From: CAJINA01 sp964636125
GTDB lineage: Bacteria > Desulfobacterota > Desulfobacteria > Desulfobacterales > CAJINA01
DNA length: 64,000 bases
NCBI GenBank assembly: GCA_964636125.1
Contig: CAZWPX010000015.1
Span: 1 to 64,000 of the forward strand
Reading direction: 5' to 3'
Part shown: piece by piece, positions 34,456 through 44,069 of the stretch
Numbering within the stretch: the first letter of the stretch is position 1
How the letters are laid out: the number at the start of each line of letters is the position of its first letter
Translations under genes and position numbers: made by a program
Notes under the pieces: model-generated
What the model saw: the letters and a program-made list of their open reading frames with translations, nothing else
Told to the model about the DNA's origin: nothing
Databases searched by the model: none

Positions 34456-35226
34456 TCAGCGGGTGAGGCCCCGGCTTGAGCTTTGCAAGAATTCAATAAA
34501 CTCAGCAACTTCAGGAACCAGCTCCACCTCAGCCTGCACCCGCTCAATGGCTTCGTTTAAGGTCAGTCCGATTCTGAAAATGATCCGATAGGCCTTTTTG
34601 AGCAGTGACAGGGTGTGTTGCGAAAACCCGTGACGCTTGAGCCCCACACTGTTGAGGCCATGGAGGCGCGCTCGATCCCCTGCGGCAATCACGAAGGGCG
34701 GAATGTCTTTGACGACCGCCGATTTACCACCGATAAAAGCATAATCACCGACCCTTACAAACTGGTGGATGGCAACCAGGCCGCCCACCGTCGCGTAATC
34801 TCCAATGGTGATGTGGCCAGCCAGGGTTGTATTGTTGGAGAGTGTCACCGCCATACCGGTACGGCAGTCATGCGCCACGTGGGTGTAGGCCATTAAAAAA
34901 TTGTTTTCCCCAATTTCAGTTACCCCGCCCCCGAAGCCGGTCCCCCTGTGAATGGTCACAAATTCTCTTAAAATACTGTTTTTGCCAATCTTGACGTAGG
35001 TTTTCTCTCCTTTGAATTTTACGGATTGGGGGGTCGCCCCAATGGCGGCATACTGGAAAACCTGGCAATTCTGCCCCAGCGTCACATACGGATCAATGAC
35101 CACATGTGAGCCGATGGTCGTGCCGTCACCTATGAAAACCTCTGCGCCCACGATCGTAAACGGCCCGATGCTGACATCCTTCCCGATTTCAGCCTTCGGG
35201 TCGATTATAGCAGTCGCGTGAATCAT
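34456..35226 (-). CDS. lpxA: Acyl-ACP--UDP-N-acetylglucosamine O-acyltransferase
   Basis: First enzyme of lipid A synthesis, adding 3-hydroxyacyl from ACP to UDP-GlcNAc. Left-handed beta-helix hexapeptides fill residues 1-180: IHATAIIDPKAEIGKDVSIG, TTIGSHVVIDPYVTLGQNC. LMAYTHVAHDCRTG contains the catalytic His, and GDYATVGGLVAIHQFVRVGD with GGKSAVVKDIPPFVIAAGD completes the pattern. The C-terminal helical part begins LHGLNSVGLKRHGFS. The ATG overlaps the fabZ TAA by one base. Acyl-chain length preference cannot be read safely. Confidence 0.96.
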   Translation of the reverse strand: MIHATAIIDPKAEIGKDVSIGPFTIVGAEVFIGDGTTIGSHVVIDPYVTLGQNCQVFQYAAIGATPQSVKFKGEKTYVKIGKNSILREFVTIHRGTGFGGGVTEIGENNFLMAYTHVAHDCRTGMAVTLSNNTTLAGHITIGDYATVGGLVAIHQFVRVGDYAFIGGKSAVVKDIPPFVIAAGDRARLHGLNSVGLKRHGFSQHTLSLLKKAYRIIFRIGLTLNEAIERVQAEVELVPEVAEFIEFLQSSSRGLTR

Positions 35227-35669
35227 TATTTTCCTCCCAGAGCAGCCATGAATTCACCCTCGGCCACCAGCGTATCATTCACTTTCGCGGTGCCGGACAT
35301 CTTGGCTACTTTTGATCTCATTTTGAGGATCTCCAGTTCAAGGATCAACTGGTCTCCCGGTTCAACCGGTTTTCGGAACTTCACTTTGTCAATGCTCATG
35401 AAGTAAATAAGGGCCCCCATGCTCTCCAGGTCAGCCGATTTGGCAATCAGCACACCACCGACCTGGGCCATGGCTTCCACAATCAGGACACCGGGCATAA
35501 TCGGTATCCCGGGAAAATGCCCCTGGAAAAACGGTTCATTGATGGTTACATTTTTCAACCCCGTAATCCGCTCTCCGGGAACGATATTCAGAATGCGATC
35601 TACAAGGATAAGCGGGTAGCGGTGCGGCAGTATTTGCAGGATCTGATGTATGTCTATCTTGTTTTCCAT
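35226..35669 (-). CDS. fabZ: 3-hydroxyacyl-ACP dehydratase FabZ
   Basis: Hot-dog fold dehydratase of fatty-acid synthesis, 147 residues. IHQILQILPHRYPLILVDRI is the family start; INEPFFQGHFPGIPIMPGVL contains the catalytic H within the HFPGxPxMPGVL motif, and LIVEAMAQVGGVL has the catalytic E. The usual order ompH-lpxD-fabZ-lpxA is broken: ompH precedes it by only 16 bases, with no lpxD between. Coupled to lpxA by a one-base overlap, which balances hydroxyacyl-ACP use between phospholipid and lipid A. Confidence 0.96.
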   Translation of the reverse strand: MENKIDIHQILQILPHRYPLILVDRILNIVPGERITGLKNVTINEPFFQGHFPGIPIMPGVLIVEAMAQVGGVLIAKSADLESMGALIYFMSIDKVKFRKPVEPGDQLILELEILKMRSKVAKMSGTAKVNDTLVAEGEFMAALGGK

Positions 35670-35685
35670 AGGGCTCTCGATATGG

Positions 35686-36240
35686 TTATTCTTCCTTGGC
35701 CACCTTCTTTTGGGCCTTCGCGTGCTGCGTATTATACTGTTTGATCAGCTTGTCAGTGAGATCGATCTTGGAAGGCATGTACACCAGGCCGGCCTCTTTC
35801 CTCTCAAAAATCAGGAGGTAGCCTTCCCGTTTCCCGATCTCCTGAACAAGTTTATCCACTTTTTCACGAATCTCCCCCATCAGCCGAAACTGCAGCTCCC
35901 GGGCGATACCAGTATACCTCTGCTGCAATTGTTTGAAATCATTTATTTTTATACGCATTTCACGTTCTTTGTTATCTTTCATCTCTTTGTTCATGACAAG
36001 GGCTTCGCGTTCAAACTGTTTGCGATCCTCCTCGATCTCAGCACCTTTGCTCTTGAGATCGGATTCCATCTGTTTGGCCTGTTTATTCAACTGGGCCTGG
36101 GCCTCCTTGCCGGCGGTGGACGTATCCAGGATCCTCTGGAAATCAATGGTCCCTATTTTGGCAACATCCGCGCCGTAGGCCGGGGTACATATACCTATGA
36201 TAAAAATTGTAGCCAACATCTTGATCAGATTAGATTTCAT
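35686..36240 (-). CDS. OmpH/Skp family periplasmic chaperone
   Basis: A 184-residue protein with a signal peptide (MKSNLIKMLATIFIIGICTP, cleavage probably after the AYGA stretch). The mature start VAKIGTIDFQRILDTSTAG is the OmpH hallmark. Residues 50-140 form the long charged coiled-coil arms, EIEEDRKQFEREALVMNKEM onwards. The end contains GYLLIFERKEAGLVYMPSKI, also conserved. Skp traps unfolded outer-membrane proteins on the way to BamA, whose gene precedes it by 49 bases. ATG 36240 is chosen because the extra upstream residues are not part of a signal peptide. Confidence 0.92.
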   Translation of the reverse strand: MKSNLIKMLATIFIIGICTPAYGADVAKIGTIDFQRILDTSTAGKEAQAQLNKQAKQMESDLKSKGAEIEEDRKQFEREALVMNKEMKDNKEREMRIKINDFKQLQQRYTGIARELQFRLMGEIREKVDKLVQEIGKREGYLLIFERKEAGLVYMPSKIDLTDKLIKQYNTQHAKAQKKVAKEE

Positions 36241-36289
36241 ACTGCCTCCGTAAAATACAATGTGTAAACTCAACCACTATCAGGTAAGG

Positions 36290-38941
36290 CTAAAAGGCTG
36301 CGCCCATGGAAAACTCCCATTTTCCATCTGAGCTTTCCCAGGGTCTGGGGTCAATAATATAGGCATTCTCCAGGCGAATGGGCCCCATCGGTGAATACCA
36401 CCGGAACCCAAAGCCTGCGCTTTTGCGCACCCCCCCCAACTCAACAATCTCATCCTCTGCGTATACATCACCGGCATCAAAAAACACAAGGCCTATCACC
36501 CCGGCCTCCTCCACCAGTGGAAAACGCAGTTCTGCGTTAAACTGGACATATTTTTCCCCACCCACGTAGGTGAACTCTCCGCTGGAGTTGACCTCTTTGG
36601 GTGCCAGATCCTGCCAGTCATACCCACGGACGGAGTTCATACCTCCCAGGAAAAATTTCTCGTAATCCGGCAGCAGCATACCGTCATTTTCAGTGATCCA
36701 CCCCGCCTTGCCATGCAGAAACCCGACGAACTTCCAGTACAGGGGCAGGTACCAACCGGTTTCGGCAACTAATTTTTTAAACCCGATGGTGCCGCCCAGA
36801 CCGGCGTATTCGGCTGACAGTTCGTGCTTGCTGCCACGGGTGGTGTTAAAGCGTTTGTCCCTGGAGTCATATATCAGAGAGCCGGTCAAACTGCTGGTGA
36901 TGTTGGTGCCGGATAGTTCTTTTACAGAATCCGGTGCGTTTGACTGCACATCCGCTACTTTCGAAGAGTCAAACCGGTAATTCAGGTAGGCCCGGGTAAA
37001 ATCCCGTACCGGATACCCGACCCCGAAACCGAGCCCGATGGCTTCTTTATTGTAGCTGTCGTAGTCAGTTTTCCAGTTGTATAGATTCGTGGTACCCGAC
37101 AGTGGAATATCAAACAGCCAGGGTTCGGTGAAACTCAGGTTAAACCGCTGGGTCCGACCACCGATCGACGCCTCAAGCTTTAGAATTTGAGCCCGTCCGA
37201 ACAGGTTCCGCTGGGAGATGGACGTGTTGAAAAAGAGTGACTCGACACTGCTGTAACCACCGCCCATTGAGAATGTTCCGGTGTTTTTCTCCTTTACATT
37301 GATTTTCAGGATCATCTGGTCATCGGCGCTGCCTTTGGGGGTATCCACTTGGATATCCTCGAAAAAATCAAGGTAATAGAGGTTACGAATCCCTTTTTTC
37401 ATCCGTTTTCCGCTGTACAGTTCCTTCTCATAGGCCTGGAGCTCCCGGCGGATGACTTTATCCCGGGTTTTGGTATTACCGCTAATGATAACCCTCTCGT
37501 AATATACCTGCGGCCCCTTCTTGATATCATAAGTAACGTCCACCACCTGTTCGCCGTCTCCGCGCGCCCGGCGTGGAACCACTTCGGCATACGCGTAGCC
37601 TTCGTCGGAATAGACATCGGTGATCACCAGGACATCCTGCCGCATCAAAGACGTGCTGAAAAACGCTCCGGCCCTGAGACTCAAAAGCATCTTCAGCGTA
37701 TTTTCCGGCAGGACGAATTCGCCGGTCATCATTACCTTGCCGACCTTGTAGCGGTCACCCTCCTGTATTTTGAAAGTGACATCAATACCAGTCTCCGTGA
37801 ATTGAACATCCGGTTCCCCCACCCGGGCATCGATATACCCGTTGTCCTGGTAAAAGGCGGTCAGGATCGAGACATCCTGGCGCAGTTTCTCCTGGTCCAG
37901 ATCCCCGGCTTCGGTTATAAATGAAAAGAGCGACTCTTCGGAGGTTTCGACCAGCTTTTTAAGTTTTTTATCCTCGTAGTCACTGTTCCCCAGAAAAAGA
38001 ACATTTTGGATCCGGGCTTTATCGCCTTCCACAATCTTGAATTTAAGATCAGCCTGATTATTCTCCAACTCATTCGCCTTATAGCTTACCTGGACATGAT
38101 GGTAATTCTTGTCCTTGTACATATCCTCTATAATGGCGATGTTACTTTGTATTTTGAAAACATTCAGGATCGATCCGGTTCTCAAGGTCAGGTTCTCCTT
38201 GATCTTTTTATCCTTGAATTTTTTATTCCCTTCAAATTCGATGTTGCGGATGGTGGATTTCTCCTGCACCTTGAAAACAACAGTTTTGCCGCCCTCTTCG
38301 TTACGAGCCTCAACCCGGACATCATCAAAGTACCCCATCGCGTATATTTTTTTCAGGTCAGCGGTCAGCGGTTGGGCTTTGAACACATCACCTTCCCGGG
38401 TTTTGATGACCCGCTTGACCGCATCGGCTTCGATCCGATTGTTGCCTTCAACGGTCACCCGCACAATGGTTTTACGGTTGAGGACTTCCATGCCGATGCT
38501 GCGGGAAAGCCCCTTGAGCCTGGCAACCAGGGTCCCCAGGTTCTGTCCCTCAACAAAGAACGTTTTGGGCGCACCCTCTCCAAAAGCTTCCGCGACCTTG
38601 GCATCCAGCGAGTACGATTTCCCAAAGCTGGTAATGCTGCCCCAGATGACTCGGTCTGCACCGGAGGTAACGCCGATGTTCCGAATCAGGGGTAAGTTTT
38701 TTGAACGGGCGGCGGCACTTTTGCCGTCATCCTGAAATTCAACGACGGCAACCCCCTCCTGTTCCAATTGATTTTTTAAAGCGTCCGCAATCTCAGTGGA
38801 CAGGTTATCCTGGGCTGTGGGGGCATTAACTTCAAACGGTAACACCACAACCCGGATGGTGTCTGCGGCCACGACGGCATCCGGCCCCCAGGCAACGCAC
38901 AGGGCCAACAGTATCAAAATGGTTCTGAACTTATTCAGCAC
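36290..38941 (-). CDS. bamA: Outer membrane protein assembly factor BamA
   Basis: Outer-membrane insertase of 883 residues. A signal peptide covers residues 1-25 (LILLALCVAWGPDAVVA). An extra N-terminal domain of about 120 residues, including VVLPFEVNAPTAQDNLSTE, resembles the FlgT/CsgG-like or TolB-type fold and precedes the five POTRA domains; the first clear POTRA begins IVRVTVEGNNRIEADAVKR. The C-terminal barrel carries LSFTEPWLFDIPLSG and GGMNSVRGYDWQ (VRGF-type lid-lock motif), ending in FSMGAAF with a terminal Phe. The start is a GTG overlapping the lolD end by 11 bases. At 883 residues it is longer than the E. coli protein because of the leading domain. Confidence 0.95.
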   Translation of the reverse strand: MLNKFRTILILLALCVAWGPDAVVAADTIRVVVLPFEVNAPTAQDNLSTEIADALKNQLEQEGVAVVEFQDDGKSAAARSKNLPLIRNIGVTSGADRVIWGSITSFGKSYSLDAKVAEAFGEGAPKTFFVEGQNLGTLVARLKGLSRSIGMEVLNRKTIVRVTVEGNNRIEADAVKRVIKTREGDVFKAQPLTADLKKIYAMGYFDDVRVEARNEEGGKTVVFKVQEKSTIRNIEFEGNKKFKDKKIKENLTLRTGSILNVFKIQSNIAIIEDMYKDKNYHHVQVSYKANELENNQADLKFKIVEGDKARIQNVLFLGNSDYEDKKLKKLVETSEESLFSFITEAGDLDQEKLRQDVSILTAFYQDNGYIDARVGEPDVQFTETGIDVTFKIQEGDRYKVGKVMMTGEFVLPENTLKMLLSLRAGAFFSTSLMRQDVLVITDVYSDEGYAYAEVVPRRARGDGEQVVDVTYDIKKGPQVYYERVIISGNTKTRDKVIRRELQAYEKELYSGKRMKKGIRNLYYLDFFEDIQVDTPKGSADDQMILKINVKEKNTGTFSMGGGYSSVESLFFNTSISQRNLFGRAQILKLEASIGGRTQRFNLSFTEPWLFDIPLSGTTNLYNWKTDYDSYNKEAIGLGFGVGYPVRDFTRAYLNYRFDSSKVADVQSNAPDSVKELSGTNITSSLTGSLIYDSRDKRFNTTRGSKHELSAEYAGLGGTIGFKKLVAETGWYLPLYWKFVGFLHGKAGWITENDGMLLPDYEKFFLGGMNSVRGYDWQDLAPKEVNSSGEFTYVGGEKYVQFNAELRFPLVEEAGVIGLVFFDAGDVYAEDEIVELGGVRKSAGFGFRWYSPMGPIRLENAYIIDPRPWESSDGKWEFSMGAAF

Positions 38942-39662
38942 CGCAGGATATTCCTTCCAACAGTCCGTTATTAATGGTTATACAGCGAGACATGCAAGCA
39001 GCCAGCTCCTGGTTATGCGTCACGATCAACGCGGTCATGGCAAGTTCCAGATTGAGTTCCATGATCAGTGCGTGGACTCGCTCACTGTTTTCCTGGTCAA
39101 GATTACCGGTGGGTTCATCTGCCAGCAGCAACGGTGGCTTGAGGATCAGGGCCCTGGCTAGGGCAACACGCTGCTGCTCACCCCCGGAAAGTTTGCTGAC
39201 CTGGTGCCGCAGCCGATCTGCCAGCCCAACGCGTACCAGAATCTCTTCGGCCGCAGCTGCGGCTTCTTCCCGGCTGTGGCCGCCGATCAACGCCGGCATC
39301 ATGGTGTTTTCAACTGCGTTGAACTCCGGGAGCAGGTGGTGGAACTGGAACACAAAACCAATAGACCGGTTGCGAAATCCCGACAGCTGGTACCGGTCAA
39401 GTTTGAACAGATCCTGATCCTTAAAGAACACCTGCCCACTATCCGGCCTGTCCAACGTCCCGAGAATGTGTAAAAAAGTCGATTTACCCAGGCCGGACGC
39501 ACCGACGACAGCCACACTTTCCCCCGGCTGGATATCAATCTTGGCTCCGTTAAATATCTCAATTTTATCGCGACCGCCGGTGATATAGCCCTTGTGCAGA
39601 TCATGAACCCGGATCAGCGGCTCATTGCCCGGGTCGGGGTCATTATAAATGCCGCTATCCAT
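38931..39662 (-). CDS. lolD: Lipoprotein-releasing ABC transporter ATPase
   Basis: ATP-binding subunit of the system that releases lipoproteins from the inner membrane. Walker A is AVVGASGLGKSTFLHILGTL, the Q-loop region GFVFQFHHLLPEFNAVEN, signature KLSGGEQQRVALARALI, Walker B LLLADEPTGNLD and the H-loop LIVTHNQELAA. ATG 39662 gives 243 residues, normal; the longer frame lies inside lolC. It overlaps lolC by 8 bases and bamA by 11, so the three are tightly coupled. Confidence 0.94.
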   Translation of the reverse strand: MDSGIYNDPDPGNEPLIRVHDLHKGYITGGRDKIEIFNGAKIDIQPGESVAVVGASGLGKSTFLHILGTLDRPDSGQVFFKDQDLFKLDRYQLSGFRNRSIGFVFQFHHLLPEFNAVENTMMPALIGGHSREEAAAAAEEILVRVGLADRLRHQVSKLSGGEQQRVALARALILKPPLLLADEPTGNLDQENSERVHALIMELNLELAMTALIVTHNQELAACMSRCITINNGLLEGISCGAE

Positions 39663-40890
39663 AGCGAATCGCCTCGACAGGATCAAGCCGGGAGGCCTGC
39701 TGGGCGGGATACAGCGTCGCCAGAAAGCAGATAACCAGTGCTGAAACAGCAATAACGGCCACATCCACGACTTTCAGCACCACCGGCAGGGTTGTGATAT
39801 AATAGACATCACCCGGCAGTTCAATAAACTTGTAATGGGACAGCAGCATGCAGAGCACAATCCCCCCGCAGACCCCTAAAATGGTGCCGACCACCCCAAT
39901 GGCCATGCCCTTGAAGATGAAGATCCGGCGAACACTTTTATCTGTGGCGCCCATGGCCTTCAAGATTGCAATATCCTTCGTTTTTTCCATGACCATCATA
40001 ATAAGGGAGCTTGCGATATTGAAGGCGGCCACCAGGACGATAAGCGCCAGGATGATAAACATGGCTGTTTTCTCGAGTTTCAGTGCCGAAAACAGGTTCC
40101 TGTTCATGCTCATCCAGTCTCTGATCCAGTAGGGAAAACCAAGATCCCCAACAAGGGTCTTGCCGATCTCACCGGCCTGGTAGATATCATCAACCCGCAC
40201 CTCAATACCCGTGACAGTGCTGCCCATACGCATCATCTTCTGGGCGGTGTTCAGATGAATATAGACCAGGGTGCTGTCGAATTCATACATCCCGGACTCA
40301 AAGAGGCCCGCAATTTTAAATTGTTTCATGGCCGGCATATGGCCGATGGGAGAAAGCATGCCGCGGGGCGAGATCATGGCAATCGTATCTCCACTGCCCA
40401 CGCCGAGATTCTTGGCCAGTTCCTTGCCGATGATGATACCCGGGGCCTGGCTGATAGCTGTCCCGGGGGCGGCACCGGCTGCCAGCCGGGATAGATCTTC
40501 AGCACTGAAAAACCGGACGACGCTGCCCACGGTTTCAGGATCGACCCCCCTTAAAACAGCCCCGGACACACCTGACGCAGACCGAATCATGACCTGCGAA
40601 TATATAAATGGTGTGGTAGCCAGAACCCCATCCTGTGCGCCGATTCGCCCCATAACATTGCGGTAATCAGAAAACGAACCGCCATGCCGCATGACCACAA
40701 TATGAGATTCCACTCCCAGTATGCGGGATTTCATATCGGTTTCAAAACCGGTCATCACGGCTATGACCACGATCAGGGCCATCACCCCGACGGTTACGCC
40801 CGCAATGGAAAGCAGGGTAATCAGCGAAATGAAAGACTGTTTTTGTTTGGCCCGGAGATAACGGCGGCCGATAAACAGTTCAAAGGGCAT
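39655..40890 (-). CDS. lolC: Lipoprotein-releasing ABC transporter permease LolC/E
   Basis: Membrane subunit with four helices. The N-terminus FELFIGRRYLRAKQKQSFIS and GVTVGVMALIVVIAVMTGFE are the LolC/LolE signature. A large periplasmic domain follows (residues 50-270). The three C-terminal helices contain FIILALIVLVAAFNIASSL, KDIAILKAMGATDKSVRRIF (coupling helix) and ATLYPAQQASRLDPVEAIRYG. Only one such permease gene is present, so it probably acts as a homodimer (LolF-type arrangement). ATG 40890 follows the lysS stop after two bases. Confidence 0.93.
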   Translation of the reverse strand: MPFELFIGRRYLRAKQKQSFISLITLLSIAGVTVGVMALIVVIAVMTGFETDMKSRILGVESHIVVMRHGGSFSDYRNVMGRIGAQDGVLATTPFIYSQVMIRSASGVSGAVLRGVDPETVGSVVRFFSAEDLSRLAAGAAPGTAISQAPGIIIGKELAKNLGVGSGDTIAMISPRGMLSPIGHMPAMKQFKIAGLFESGMYEFDSTLVYIHLNTAQKMMRMGSTVTGIEVRVDDIYQAGEIGKTLVGDLGFPYWIRDWMSMNRNLFSALKLEKTAMFIILALIVLVAAFNIASSLIMMVMEKTKDIAILKAMGATDKSVRRIFIFKGMAIGVVGTILGVCGGIVLCMLLSHYKFIELPGDVYYITTLPVVLKVVDVAVIAVSALVICFLATLYPAQQASRLDPVEAIRYG

Positions 40891-40892
40891 GC

Positions 40893-42377
40893 TCAACCTG
40901 TCGCTGTCGGTTTCATGTGGGGGAACAGGATAACCTCCCGTATGGAAGCCGCATCGGTTAACAGCATGGTGAGTCGATCAATTCCGATCCCCTCACCCGC
41001 GGTCGGGGGCATCCCGTATTCCAGGGCTTCGATATAGTCGGCATCCATAAAATGCGCCTCGCTGTCACCCGATTCACGGTCTTCAACCTGCTGCTGAAAC
41101 CGGCTGTTCTGGTCTTCGGGGTCATTAAGTTCCGAGAAGCCATTGGCGATCTCATAGCCCGCAATGAATAGCTCAAACCGGTCCGTGCTGCCGGGCTCGG
41201 TGTCACTGCGGCGCGAAAGCGGAGACACCTCAACCGGATAACCGGTTATGAACGTCGGCTGAACCAGTTGGGGTTCAACCAGTACATCAAACAGCTTGGT
41301 AATTATTTTTCCCAGGCGGCCGGTCTTTTGAAGCCGGATGCCTTTGGCCTGGGCAAAGGCCAGCAAGCCTTCCCGATCTGTGAACAGGGCGGGATCCAGG
41401 CCGGCCAGCTTTTCAAGTGCTTCAGCCAGCGTCAGGCGCGCCCAGGTGCCCCCCATTTCAATGGTTTGCCCCTGGTAGGAAATCGTACTGCTCCCGGTCA
41501 CCGCCCGGGTGACCTGGGCAAACATTTTCTCTGTCAAGGTCATCAGGTCTTTGTAATTGGCATACGCCTGGTAAAACTCAAGCATGGTAAATTCTGGGTT
41601 GTGGCGGGTGGAAACCCCCTCATTCCTGAAATTTCGATTCACTTCAAACACTCTTTCGAAGCCGCCTACGACCAGCCTTTTCAAGTAGAGTTCCGGTGCA
41701 ATTCTAAGATACAGATCCATATCCAGGGCATTGTGGTGCGTCACAAACGGGGTTGCCTCGGCGCCCCCGGGGATGGGTTGCATCATCGGGGTCTCAACCT
41801 CGAGAAATTCCCTGTCCAGCAGGAAGTTGCGCACCTGCTGGACGATGGCGCTGCGGGTTGAGAATACACGCCGCACTTCCGGATTCATGATCAGGTCCAC
41901 GTACCGTTTCCGATAGCGCTTTTCGGGGTCCTTCAATCCGTGGAATTTCTCAGGAAGCGGCCGTGTGGCCTTGCTGACCAGCACGAGGCTCTTGGCGAGC
42001 AGGGTCCACTCCTGGGTGCGTGTTTGAAACACACCCCCTTCAAGGCCCACAAAATCCCCAATATCAAGCTGCTTGAATAGAGCATAGGCCGCAGAACCGA
42101 TCATGTCCTTTTTTATATAGGCCTGGAGCTGCCCGCTGCGATCCCGAAAGCGAATAAAAGCGGCTTTGCCAAATTTATTGACGGCCATAATCCGTCCGGC
42201 ACAGGCAAAGACCGGCTCCTCCTGGGTAAGCTGCCCGGCAGACGCAGCTATCAGATCCTTGATCTGCCCGATGGTGTGCGAAACAACAAAATCGTTGGGA
42301 AAGGGCTCCGTGCCGTCTGCCCGCAGCTGCCGGATCTTCTCCCGGCGCTGTGCCAATACATCGTTTTCCTTTTTCAT
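40893..42377 (-). CDS. lysS: Lysyl-tRNA synthetase, class II
   Basis: Charges tRNA-Lys. The N-terminal OB-fold anticodon-binding domain spans residues about 55-165 (VFACAGRIMAVNKFGKAAFI, LQAYIKKDMIG). Motif 1 is FLEVETPMMQPIPGGAEATP, motif 2 FRNEGVSTRHNPEFTMLEFY, and motif 3 GIGIDRLTMLL near the end. The 494-residue length is standard. It precedes lolC with only a three-base gap between lysS stop and lolC ATG region, a lysS-lolCD arrangement seen in other deltaproteobacteria. Confidence 0.97.
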   Translation of the reverse strand: MKKENDVLAQRREKIRQLRADGTEPFPNDFVVSHTIGQIKDLIAASAGQLTQEEPVFACAGRIMAVNKFGKAAFIRFRDRSGQLQAYIKKDMIGSAAYALFKQLDIGDFVGLEGGVFQTRTQEWTLLAKSLVLVSKATRPLPEKFHGLKDPEKRYRKRYVDLIMNPEVRRVFSTRSAIVQQVRNFLLDREFLEVETPMMQPIPGGAEATPFVTHHNALDMDLYLRIAPELYLKRLVVGGFERVFEVNRNFRNEGVSTRHNPEFTMLEFYQAYANYKDLMTLTEKMFAQVTRAVTGSSTISYQGQTIEMGGTWARLTLAEALEKLAGLDPALFTDREGLLAFAQAKGIRLQKTGRLGKIITKLFDVLVEPQLVQPTFITGYPVEVSPLSRRSDTEPGSTDRFELFIAGYEIANGFSELNDPEDQNSRFQQQVEDRESGDSEAHFMDADYIEALEYGMPPTAGEGIGIDRLTMLLTDAASIREVILFPHMKPTATG

Positions 42378-42477
42378 TCCGTTCCTGTCCTGTCACACGC
42401 CATTAATTTCCCCGCAGGCGGTTAGAAAGATTAAGTTAAGTCGGATTTGCTAACCTATTTGTCCCAAGGTGTCAAGC

Positions 42478-43806
42478 CTAACCCGGCGTGGCAGGCGGTG
42501 ATGTGCGGGTTACCTTGAGAATAAAGACCGTGCCGGTGGCGACAGTGCTCTCCACATTGGACAGGTAACCGTATGTTTCCAGAATGCTGTGAACAATGGA
42601 GAGCCCCAATCCCGTACCCCGCGCCTTGTTGGTATAGAAAGGGTTGAAAATCATATCCAGGGTCTCCCCGGGAATACCGCAGCCATTGTCTTCAATTTTC
42701 ATGGTGGCCGTATTGTTTTTTGATTCATACAGGCGGACCTGAATACGGCCTTCAGCTTCAATCGCTTCAGCCGCATTTAAAATGATGTTCCACAGCACCT
42801 GGTGAAGATGAACCGGGTCAATTTCAATCCATATCCCGCGCGCAAGGTCCACGGAGAGTTTAATCCGGGATGAACAGGCACTGTTGTTTTCGAAGAGCTC
42901 CAGAACTTCCAGGATACCCTCTCTGAAGTTAATCTTTTCGATCTTCCCGGCCTGGGGCCGGGCGAACAGCAAAAAGTTGCCCACCAGGTCGCTGAGCCGT
43001 TCAGTTTCGCGCAGGGCGATCTGGATGAGTTTGTCATGGTAGGGGTCGTATCTGATATCTTCCAGCAGAAGTTGGATGGATCCGGCCAGGGAGGCCAGCG
43101 GGTTTTTGATCTCATGGGCCATGCCCGCTGCCATTTCTCCCATATAGGCCATTTTCTCAACCCGCTTGATATGGTTTTCAAGACGTTTGAGTTCCTTTTG
43201 GGTTTTCACGGTCTGTTCTGCGAGGAATCCACTCAAAACGGCCACCGCGAAGCAGGCCACGATGGTAACCAGAACCTTGAAAAGGACGCTCTTGCCTAAA
43301 AAATTAACAGCGGAAAAACTTCCCTCCAGCGCAAACGGCTTGATCACCCCGTAATACTCAAGATCGATCATCACCCCGTATTGGATGCTGCAGATGGCCG
43401 CAATGATCAGGACCCCCCAACGGGGAAGAAGAATACTGGAATAAATGATGACCACCAGGTACAGGAATGAAAAAACACTGGCATACCCGCCGGTTACAAA
43501 AATAATCAGGGAAACAATGCCGGTATCCACCGCCACCTGAACGTAAGTAAACAAGAGACTGTCCCTGATAAAAGCCAGTAAAATGGCATAGATGCAGCTT
43601 AACAGGAAAATTCCACCAATCAATCCGTAAAGTACCAGCAAAGAAGTGGCCAGAAAGGACCCGCTGGTCCCCAGCTGGAAGATGATGGTAGATCCCAGTA
43701 GAAAAGAGGTGAACAGCACCCTTGCAAACATCAGGATTTTTAATTTTGAGTGCAGTTCGTTTTCAGAATTGTCGCTAAATGTGTCCATGGGCAAATCCGT
43801 TTTCAC
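42478..43806 (-). CDS. Membrane sensor histidine kinase, PilS-like
   Basis: A 442-residue kinase. Six membrane helices fill residues about 25-210, the PilS pattern. The dimerisation/phosphoacceptor helix is MGEMAAGMAHEIKNPLASLA with the H-box His. The HATPase_c domain has WNIILNAAEAIEAEG (N box), IEDNGCGIP (G1) and RGTGLGLSIVHSIL (G2). It would phosphorylate a NtrC-type regulator controlling pilin expression, but no pilR-like gene follows; lysS does. The start is GTG 43806 or ATG 43788. The nearby pilC gene supports the PilS idea. Confidence 0.83.
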   Translation of the reverse strand: MKTDLPMDTFSDNSENELHSKLKILMFARVLFTSFLLGSTIIFQLGTSGSFLATSLLVLYGLIGGIFLLSCIYAILLAFIRDSLLFTYVQVAVDTGIVSLIIFVTGGYASVFSFLYLVVIIYSSILLPRWGVLIIAAICSIQYGVMIDLEYYGVIKPFALEGSFSAVNFLGKSVLFKVLVTIVACFAVAVLSGFLAEQTVKTQKELKRLENHIKRVEKMAYMGEMAAGMAHEIKNPLASLAGSIQLLLEDIRYDPYHDKLIQIALRETERLSDLVGNFLLFARPQAGKIEKINFREGILEVLELFENNSACSSRIKLSVDLARGIWIEIDPVHLHQVLWNIILNAAEAIEAEGRIQVRLYESKNNTATMKIEDNGCGIPGETLDMIFNPFYTNKARGTGLGLSIVHSILETYGYLSNVESTVATGTVFILKVTRTSPPATPG

Positions 43807-44069
43807 ATAAGGCCATGCTAAAAGGGGGCAATCGGCGGCGAATAAAATCGAGGAGGGCCTGCAATGGAAGGACGCGTGGCGGCAACGGCAATATCAACAT
43901 TGAGCAAAAAGGGAACCGGGAGGCGGGAGAGTGTCAGGTGTTACACCCCAGCCCGGCCGATTCGCTGGAAAACAGGCCCCGGGCTTTCAGGGCCGGGTTT
44001 GCGCGCCATCGAACACCGGCTGTCTCCCGGCCCGGGTCTGGCGGCACGGTTGTTTCCAGGAAACCGTGC
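43807..44069. other. 263-bp gap between pilC and the kinase gene
   Basis: Directly after the pilC stop a 9-bp inverted repeat ggcacggtt/aaccgtgcc (about 44043-44070) with a 10-base loop could slow transcription; no T tract follows. The rest is GC-rich with small ORFs that show no family features. Confidence 0.5.
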
